Below, piece by piece: positions 6,546-10,898 of a DNA stretch of 10,898 nucleotides. Position 1 is the stretch's first letter, and each line of letters starts with the position of its first letter. The notes under the pieces were generated by a model. The model did no database searches, was not told the origin of the DNA, and saw nothing but the letters and a program-made list of their open reading frames with translations. The translations under genes were made by a program, and so were the position numbers. The stretch spans positions 1 to 10,898 of the forward strand of contig JASJBO010000227.1 of the NCBI GenBank assembly GCA_030066475.1, given 5' to 3'. The DNA is from Myxococcota bacterium (GTDB taxonomy: Bacteria; Myxococcota_A; UBA9160; PR03).

Positions 6546-8302
6546 GCGGGCTGCGCGCGAGCGTCGCTGCCCTCGTGCTGGCGGCGTGCTCCGGGGCCAC
6601 CGAGAGCGGCCAGCTCGCGCTGCGCATCGTCGACGCCGCGACCGGCGAGCCGGTGCCGGCGCGCGTCGAGCTGCTCGATGCCACCGGCGCGCCCGTGGTG
6701 CCGGTCCCGGCGCTGCGGCTCGACTTCGAGTGCGTGGCGGCGCCGCTGCCCGACTGGCTGATCGGCCTGACCCGCTCCGACCGCATCGAGAACCGCCACA
6801 CCGGCACCACGCAGTTCTACCTGGCCGGACCGGCCGAGTTCGCGCTGCCGGCCGGCCGCCACCGGCTGCGCGTGTTCCGCGGCATCGAGACCGAGGTGGT
6901 GGAGCGCGAGCTCGAGATCGAGGCGGGGGCGCACCTCGCGCTGGAGGTCGCGCTGTACCGCTGGGCCGACGAGGCGGCGCGCGGCTGGTACTCGGTCGAC
7001 GATCACCTGCACATCACGCGACTCACGCCGGAGGACGACCGCCGCATCGCGCACTGGATGCGCGCCGAGGACCTGCGCGTGGCGAACCTGCTCCAGATGG
7101 GCACGGTCGACCAGCTGAGCGTCACGCCCCAGCACGACTTCGGCGACGCCGGCGCCTTCCGCGACGCCGACACCCTGCTGCTGGCCGGCCAGGAGCATCC
7201 GCGCACCCACTTCCTGGGCCACACCATCACGCTGGGCGCCGCCGCGCCGATCGACCTGCGCGACACCTACATCGTGTACGAGCGCTTCTGGGCCGAGTCG
7301 CGCCGGCTCGGCGGGGTCTCGGGCTTCGCGCACTTCGGGATCGGCGCGAACGCGCGCGACGGCCTGGCGATCGACGCGCCGCGCGGCGGGATCTCGTTCC
7401 TCGAGGTGCTCCAGTTCGAGTGGGCGCACTACGACGTCTGGTACGGGCTGCTCGACCTGGGGCTGCGCATCACGCCGACGGCCGGGACGGACTTCCCGTG
7501 CGGGATGTGGAGCCTGCCGGGGCGCGAGCGCTTCTACGCGCGCATCGACGGGCCGGTGACGCGCGCCTCGTTCGTCGAGGCCGTGCGCGCCGGACGCACG
7601 TTCGTGACCAACGGGCCGCTCCTCGAGCTCCGGATCGACGACGCCGGGATCGGCGACACGCTCCGGCTCGAGGCGCCCGCCAGCGTCACGATCCGCGCGC
7701 GCGTGCGCTTCGACCCCGCGCGCGACGACGTGCGCCGCGTGGAGGTGCTCCGCAACGGCGTCCCGATCGAGGCGCCGCCCGAGCGGCTCGGGCCCGGCGA
7801 GCTCCGCATCGAGGCGGCGCACCGAGCGGACGCCTCGGCCTGGTACGCGCTGCGCGTGACGGGGGACAAGGTGGGCGAGGCGCCGCTCGACGAGGCGCTG
7901 CTGACCGATTGGCAGTGGGACCTCGTGGCGGACCGGATCACCACCTTCCGCGAGCAGGAGGACCTGCGCGAGGCGGACGCCGCCGCGCGCGGCCGCGTAC
8001 GCGCGTCGGCGGCGCACACGGCCGCCGTCTGGGTCGAGGTGGCCGGGACGCCGCCGCTCGCCGCCCGCCCCGAGGCGGCCGAGCGCGCGCGGGCCGCGCT
8101 CGACCGCCTGGACGACCTCGAGTCCCGGCTGGCCGACGATCGCCTGGACGATCAGACGATCTGGGACTGGCTCCCCTACAGCGACGGCGTCCCGGCCGAG
8201 CACCTGCGGCGCAACCGCGCCGCGCTGCTCGAAGCCATCGCCGATGCCCGCCGTCGCTATCGGGCCGTCGTCGCTCAGAGGCAGTCGATCGACGGGGTGT
8301 AG
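6542..8302 (+). CDS. CehA/McbA-family metallohydrolase (PHP superfamily), lipoprotein
   Basis: 586 residues from an inferred CTG start; the frame also runs open far upstream inside the preceding gene, but that part is not expected to be coding. The N-terminus MSGLRASVAALVLAAC is a short type II signal with lipobox L13-A-A-C16, so the protein should be lipid-anchored outside the cytoplasm. A small beta-rich domain (about 24-140, starting LALRIVDAATGEPVPARV) resembles carboxypeptidase-regulatory folds. The PHP-type catalytic core runs from about 145 to 360: DDHLH (D153, D154, H155, H157), GQEHP (E218, H219), FAHFG (H264) and TAGTDFP (D317) are probable metal ligands. FVEAVRAGRTFVTNGPLL (344-361) is the family hallmark. 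A beta domain and an acidic/Arg-rich helical tail follow. Known members hydrolyse carbamates such as carbaryl, but most are uncharacterised, so the substrate here is unknown. It overlaps the upstream stop by 4 nt and the convergent hydrolase gene by 28 nt. Confidence 0.87.
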   Translation: MSGLRASVAALVLAACSGATESGQLALRIVDAATGEPVPARVELLDATGAPVVPVPALRLDFECVAAPLPDWLIGLTRSDRIENRHTGTTQFYLAGPAEFALPAGRHRLRVFRGIETEVVERELEIEAGAHLALEVALYRWADEAARGWYSVDDHLHITRLTPEDDRRIAHWMRAEDLRVANLLQMGTVDQLSVTPQHDFGDAGAFRDADTLLLAGQEHPRTHFLGHTITLGAAAPIDLRDTYIVYERFWAESRRLGGVSGFAHFGIGANARDGLAIDAPRGGISFLEVLQFEWAHYDVWYGLLDLGLRITPTAGTDFPCGMWSLPGRERFYARIDGPVTRASFVEAVRAGRTFVTNGPLLELRIDDAGIGDTLRLEAPASVTIRARVRFDPARDDVRRVEVLRNGVPIEAPPERLGPGELRIEAAHRADASAWYALRVTGDKVGEAPLDEALLTDWQWDLVADRITTFREQEDLREADAAARGRVRASAAHTAAVWVEVAGTPPLAARPEAAERARAALDRLDDLESRLADDRLDDQTIWDWLPYSDGVPAEHLRRNRAALLEAIADARRRYRAVVAQRQSIDGV

Positions 8303-9657
8303 CCCGGCGCCGCGCCGGTCAGGTCCGCCTGCACGTCCACCGTCGCCCCCACGCCGCTCACCCAGTTCGAGAGCAGGTCGTGGAAGGTGAGGCCGGTGCC
8401 GCCGTCGGTGGTGGTCTGGGCGAAGCCCGGGCCGTGGATCATCACGTGCCCGTTGCACTGCGGGCCGAAGGCGCCCGAGCCGACCGGCAGGTTGCCGAAC
8501 TCGGCGGCGGTCGCGATGGCGAACGCCTCGGGATCGGCGTAGAGCCCCCAGGCCGTGACGAAGCGGTCCATGTGCAGGTGGTCGGTGAGGTCGGAGCGCA
8601 CGAACACCGGCGTCGTGATCTCGTTGAGCACCGTGTAGATCGGGTCCATGCAGTAGTAGGCGGCCACGCCCGAGGCCAGGCACGACTCGTCGAGCGCGCT
8701 GGTCGGCGTCTCCCAGAAGTCGTGGCGCGGCTGCACGTAGTTGAGGCCCATGTCGGCGTAGTCGATCGGGCTCGCGGGCGGGTTCCAGACCGTGGCCGCG
8801 GTGTGCAGCGACGGCGAGAGACCGGCGTCCAGCACGCCCAGCACCTCGACGCCGGCGGGGTTGCGGTTGTTGGCGAGCAGGTCGTCCGCGATCCGGTCGA
8901 GGTGGAACTTCAGGTTGTTGTTGCCGGCCGAGTCGCCCGAGAGGATCACGGTGCCCGCGTCGCGCAGGTCGGGCAGCGCCTCGTCGTAGTACTGCTGCCG
9001 CGGCCGCGGGTCGGGCCAGGTGACGCCGTCCTGGAGCGTGCGGATCAGGTCCTCGACGATCGCGTCGCCGCGGAACTCGATCTTGTAGTCCACGCCGTAG
9101 GCCGGCGACGTCACGACCTTCGGACCCGCCCCGCCGGTGCCCGAGTCGGACGACAGGTAGGCCAGATGCACGTGGTTGTAGCCGGCGAAGTCGTTCAGCG
9201 GGTTGAGCGCCAGCATCCCGTCGGGATGGTCGATCGCGCTGGGCGCCCCGAGCGAGCTCATCTTGCCCGCGACGTCGAACACCTGCGTTCCGAGACTGCA
9301 GAAGCGCTCGAGGCAGTCGTCGGCGTCGGCGCAGGAGCCGCCGCCCTCGAAGTGGATCACCCACTTGTCCTCGTCCGGCGAGCCCGGCACCGCCGGGCGC
9401 ACGTAGGCGATGGCGGGCGAGCCGTCGTTGGCGTGCGACTCGGGGCCGCGCAGCGTGAGCTTCAGCAGCGGCCGGTCGGCGCCCGGCCCGGCCGCGGGCA
9501 TGCGGATGCCGTAGTTCGGCTGCCCGGCGCCGAGGTCGAGGCAGAGCTGCGGCTCGAGCTTGCGGACGGGCGAGCCGGGACAGGCCGCCGCCAGCAGCGG
9601 AAGCGCGAGCAGGGCCGTGAGAGCGACGCGGAGTCGAATCGGGTCGAAGCGGAACAT
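8275..9657 (-). CDS. Pectin acetylesterase / Notum-like serine hydrolase, lipoprotein
   Basis: 460 residues. The hydrophobic N-terminus after FRFDPIRLR ends in LLAAAC (C26), a plausible though imperfect lipobox (Ala at -3), so a surface or periplasmic lipoprotein is expected. The fold signature is the alpha/beta hydrolase family that includes plant pectin acetylesterases and animal Notum, which remove O-acyl groups. KWVIHFEGGGSC (98-109) matches the WLIYLEGGGWC oxyanion-hole segment. YNHVHLAYLSSD (160-171) follows it. S243 in GDSAGNNN is the nucleophile, D277 (VLDAGL) the acid, and H404 in CNGH the base, matching the family C-x-x-H motif. The usual GCSAGG around the Ser is changed to GDSAGN. 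The frame stays open upstream to 10020, but the start at 9657 is chosen because GAGGAG (9665-9670) lies 7 nt before it and the signal peptide begins there. Substrate unknown; polysaccharide or lipid ester is possible. Confidence 0.85.
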   Translation of the reverse strand: MFRFDPIRLRVALTALLALPLLAAACPGSPVRKLEPQLCLDLGAGQPNYGIRMPAAGPGADRPLLKLTLRGPESHANDGSPAIAYVRPAVPGSPDEDKWVIHFEGGGSCADADDCLERFCSLGTQVFDVAGKMSSLGAPSAIDHPDGMLALNPLNDFAGYNHVHLAYLSSDSGTGGAGPKVVTSPAYGVDYKIEFRGDAIVEDLIRTLQDGVTWPDPRPRQQYYDEALPDLRDAGTVILSGDSAGNNNLKFHLDRIADDLLANNRNPAGVEVLGVLDAGLSPSLHTAATVWNPPASPIDYADMGLNYVQPRHDFWETPTSALDESCLASGVAAYYCMDPIYTVLNEITTPVFVRSDLTDHLHMDRFVTAWGLYADPEAFAIATAAEFGNLPVGSGAFGPQCNGHVMIHGPGFAQTTTDGGTGLTFHDLLSNWVSGVGATVDVQADLTGAAPGYTPSIDCL

Positions 9658-9664
9658 CGGGGTT

Positions 9665-9670
9665 CTCCTC
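9665..9670 (-). promoter_or_regulatory. Ribosome binding site fixing the start at 9657
   Basis: On the minus strand GAGGAG lies 7 nt before the ATG at 9657-9655. It decides against the much longer open frame that runs on to 10020 and would overlap the divergent gene at 9954. Confidence 0.75.
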
Positions 9671-9709
9671 GTCCCGCGGGGTTCGAGTCGCTCCCCGGCG
9701 CGGGACGGC

Positions 9710-9740
9710 CTTGCGGGAGCTGCCCGGCTCCCAGGGCAAG
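9710..9740. repeat. Bulged inverted repeat (11-bp stem)
   Basis: CTTGC-GGGAGC (9710-9720) pairs with GCTCCC (9727-9732) and GCAAG (9736-9740). The loop is TGCCCG, with a three-base AGG bulge on one side. It lies 53 bp upstream of the esterase ATG and could form a stem in that gene's 5' leader or be a protein-binding dyad. There is no T-run after it on either strand, so it is not a standard terminator. Confidence 0.5.
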
Positions 9741-9823
9741 CGCCGTACCAGACCGGCGCGCAGTCCGGCCTCGGCCCGATTCCTTGCGCTTTCGCGGAGT
9801 TGCCGGCGCGTTCGCCCATCGGG

Positions 9824-9902
9824 CTGCCGTCGGCAGACGCGGTCGGCGCGCGTCGCGCGTTGACGGCAGCAACGGATCGTTGCCGGTTTCGCTCCGATCG
9901 GA
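9824..9902. repeat. Cluster of three short perfect dyads
   Basis: CTGCCG-T-CGGCAG (9824-9836), GCAACG-GAT-CGTTGC (9869-9883) and the 10-bp palindrome TCCGATCGGA (9893-9902) lie within 79 bp upstream of the plus-strand gene at 9954. They could be operator sites. Short palindromes are common by chance in GC-rich DNA, so the support is modest. Confidence 0.35.
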
Positions 9903-9953
9903 ACGCCGTTCGGTGTAGTATCGTCCGTCGACGTTGCGCCGCCGGAGGCCTCC

Positions 9954-10898
9954 ATGCGGGATCGCGTCCCTCTCGTGTCGAAGGTCCTTCTCGTCGCCGC
10001 CTGTGTGACCTTCGTCTCACTGGCCGAGTCGGTGCGCGCCGAGCCGCCGCCCGAGACCACGGTGCAGGGACGGCTGCTCGACCCCGCGGGCAATCCCCGC
10101 GTCGGCCCGGTGGACATGCGGGTCCGGATCTTCGGGAGCCCCGCTCCGGCCAGCGGCGAGCCGACCCTCTACGAGGAGGAGCACCTCGGCGTGGCGCTCG
10201 TCGACGGCATCTTCGACCTCGCGCTCGGTGCCGGCAGCCCGCTGGTCGGGACGTTCGAGGCGGGCCTGTTCGCGGAGGCGAACCGCTACGTCGAGTTCGT
10301 CGTGAACGGCGAGACCCTGAGCCCGCGCCAGCCGCTCGGCTCCGTCCCGTTCGCCCTCCAGGCGTCGAACGCGCAGCGCTTCGGTGGCCTCACGCCCGAC
10401 GAGTTCGTCGAGGACGCGATCGGGGGCCCTGCGGGCAGTCCGCTGGCGGTCCATCTCTTCCGCGACTCCGGCGACCTCCAGTACATCGTGCCGAGCGGCA
10501 AGACGCTGCTCGTCGAGCAGGTCCTGTTCAGTGAGGCCTGGGAGACCCGCGGCGATCCCCTGGAGCTGTACGTCCATCACTCGATCAGCCCGGGCGGGAC
10601 GATCTGGACGACGGCGCACCGCTTCTTCTCCGTCGTCAACACGCTCCCGAATCCCCTGGTGATCCCCGCAGGCCGGGCGGTGGGAGTCCCGTCCCGAACA
10701 CCGGCCGACGCCAGCCAGAAGGCCTTCCTCTACGGCCGACTCCTGGACGCGACGGACCCGACCCGGGTCGTGATCGAGATCCCCCGGGACGGGGAGGGCG
10801 GCGGGAACCGCTACCGGGTGCCGAGCGGCAAGAGCCTCATCGTGGAGCACATCATGTTCAACCAGTGGTGGGAGCGGAGCGGCGAGCCCATGGAGCTG
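9954..10898 (+). CDS. Exported protein with 110-residue repeats, 3' end beyond the window
   Basis: The frame is open to the last base: 315 residues are visible and no stop is reached. The start ATG is 5 nt after GGAGG (9944-9948). Residues 1-29 form a Sec signal with a hydrophobic core at 11-24 and a likely cut after V-R-A29. A VAAC at 14-17 could be read as a lipobox, but its hydrophobic core would be too short. Residues 37-120 form a beta-rich domain (VQGRLLDPAGNP, then a YEEEHLGVALVDGIFDLALG strand pair). SPRQPLGSVPFALQASNAQRFGG (123-145) is a linker of a type often seen in secreted fibre-like proteins of myxobacteria and relatives. Two copies of a domain beginning Y-x-VPSGK follow, at 177 and 287. 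No enzyme motif is recognised; a surface or structural role is a guess. It is divergent from the esterase gene. Confidence 0.85.
   Translation, partial: MRDRVPLVSKVLLVAACVTFVSLAESVRAEPPPETTVQGRLLDPAGNPRVGPVDMRVRIFGSPAPASGEPTLYEEEHLGVALVDGIFDLALGAGSPLVGTFEAGLFAEANRYVEFVVNGETLSPRQPLGSVPFALQASNAQRFGGLTPDEFVEDAIGGPAGSPLAVHLFRDSGDLQYIVPSGKTLLVEQVLFSEAWETRGDPLELYVHHSISPGGTIWTTAHRFFSVVNTLPNPLVIPAGRAVGVPSRTPADASQKAFLYGRLLDATDPTRVVIEIPRDGEGGGNRYRVPSGKSLIVEHIMFNQWWERSGEPMEL
10482..10568 (+). repeat. Protein-level direct repeat, copy 1
   Basis: Encodes 29 residues (177-205) starting YIVPSGKTLLVEQVLF and ending DPLEL. It aligns without gaps to copy 2, with 16 of 29 residues identical, including PSGK, VE, F, WE, G, P and EL. 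The copies start 330 bp apart (110 residues), so each belongs to a larger repeated domain. Confidence 0.8.
10812..10898 (+). repeat. Protein-level direct repeat, copy 2 (cut by window end)
   Basis: Encodes residues 287-315, starting YRVPSGKSLIVEHIMF and ending EPMEL at the last base. It is the same conserved block as copy 1; the remainder of this repeat domain lies beyond the window. Confidence 0.8.

Larger units (their letters stand above)
9658..9953. other. Divergent intergenic region (296 bp) with hairpin and short dyads
   Basis: No coding sequence is supported here. It should hold promoters for the esterase gene (minus) and the repeat protein gene (plus). The best plus-strand -10 candidate is TAGTAT (9916-9921), 4 of 6 consensus matches, with no good -35 at the right distance. 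No clear sigma70 promoter is visible for the minus gene. Structured elements are listed separately. Confidence 0.7.

Noticed and set aside
6376..9918. Long plus-strand open frame (1180 codons)
   Set aside because: Off-frame shadow of the metallohydrolase that continues antisense to the esterase; the composition is not protein-like.
9658..10020. N-terminal extension of the esterase to 10020
   Set aside because: It would overlap the divergent gene and its ribosome site. The signal peptide and a good Shine-Dalgarno sequence mark 9657 as the start.
6242..10117. Very long minus-strand open frame (1291 codons) crossing four genes
   Set aside because: Arg/Pro/Gly-rich with no domain. It covers the metallohydrolase on the opposite strand and the esterase in another frame, both of which have clear motifs.

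Overview
The window is high-GC (around 70% by eye) and densely coded. It looks like chromosomal DNA from a Gram-negative bacterium. Two predicted lipoproteins carry lipobox cysteines, one secreted protein has a Sec signal, and one transporter carries a fused periplasmic-type binding domain. The mix of a FadD-type acyl-CoA ligase, a CehA/McbA-type metallohydrolase, a Notum/pectin-acetylesterase-like lipoprotein and a secreted protein with an 'SVPFALQA' segment suggests a deltaproteobacterial-grade lineage such as Myxococcota or Binatota. That placement is inference and weak.

Layout. (1) 1-660, plus strand: the C-terminal part of an acyl-CoA synthetase that begins outside the window. (2) 671-5393, minus strand: a probable three-gene unit, read from right to left. 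It holds a two-domain type I extradiol ring-cleavage dioxygenase (5393-4485), an MhpA-like FAD hydroxylase whose ATG overlaps the dioxygenase stop as ATGA, and, after a 62-bp gap, an unusual membrane protein that joins a glutamate/dicarboxylate-symporter-type domain to an extracellular family-3 solute-binding domain. The two enzymes together give hydroxylation and then ring opening of a phenolic compound. The transporter may bring in a related substrate or an unrelated acid. (3) 5394-5464: a short divergent control region with a 45-bp near-palindrome, a TATAAT element and the start of the next gene. (4) 5454-8302, plus strand: a two-gene unit. It comprises a BtrH_N/DUF4872 protein with a papain-like Cys-His-Asp arrangement, then a CehA/McbA-family lipoprotein that seems to start at a CTG codon (CTGA overlap, perfect Shine-Dalgarno sequence). 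(5) 8275-9657, minus strand: a pectin-acetylesterase/Notum-like serine hydrolase lipoprotein, whose 3' end overlaps the previous gene tail to tail by 28 bp. (6) 9658-9953: a 296-bp divergent intergenic region with a bulged hairpin and three short dyads. (7) 9954 to the window end, plus strand: an exported protein with a 110-residue repeat period, cut off by the window edge.

The main candidates for something undescribed are three. The first is the pairing, through one large shared operator, of an aromatic hydroxylase/dioxygenase operon with a BtrH-like/CehA-like operon. The second is the symporter-binding-protein fusion, in which the canonical substrate and sodium residues of the symporter look replaced. 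The third is the CTG-initiated lipoprotein. No tRNA, rRNA, CRISPR array, insertion sequence or convincing rho-independent terminator was seen. Substrates remain unknown for all the enzymes.
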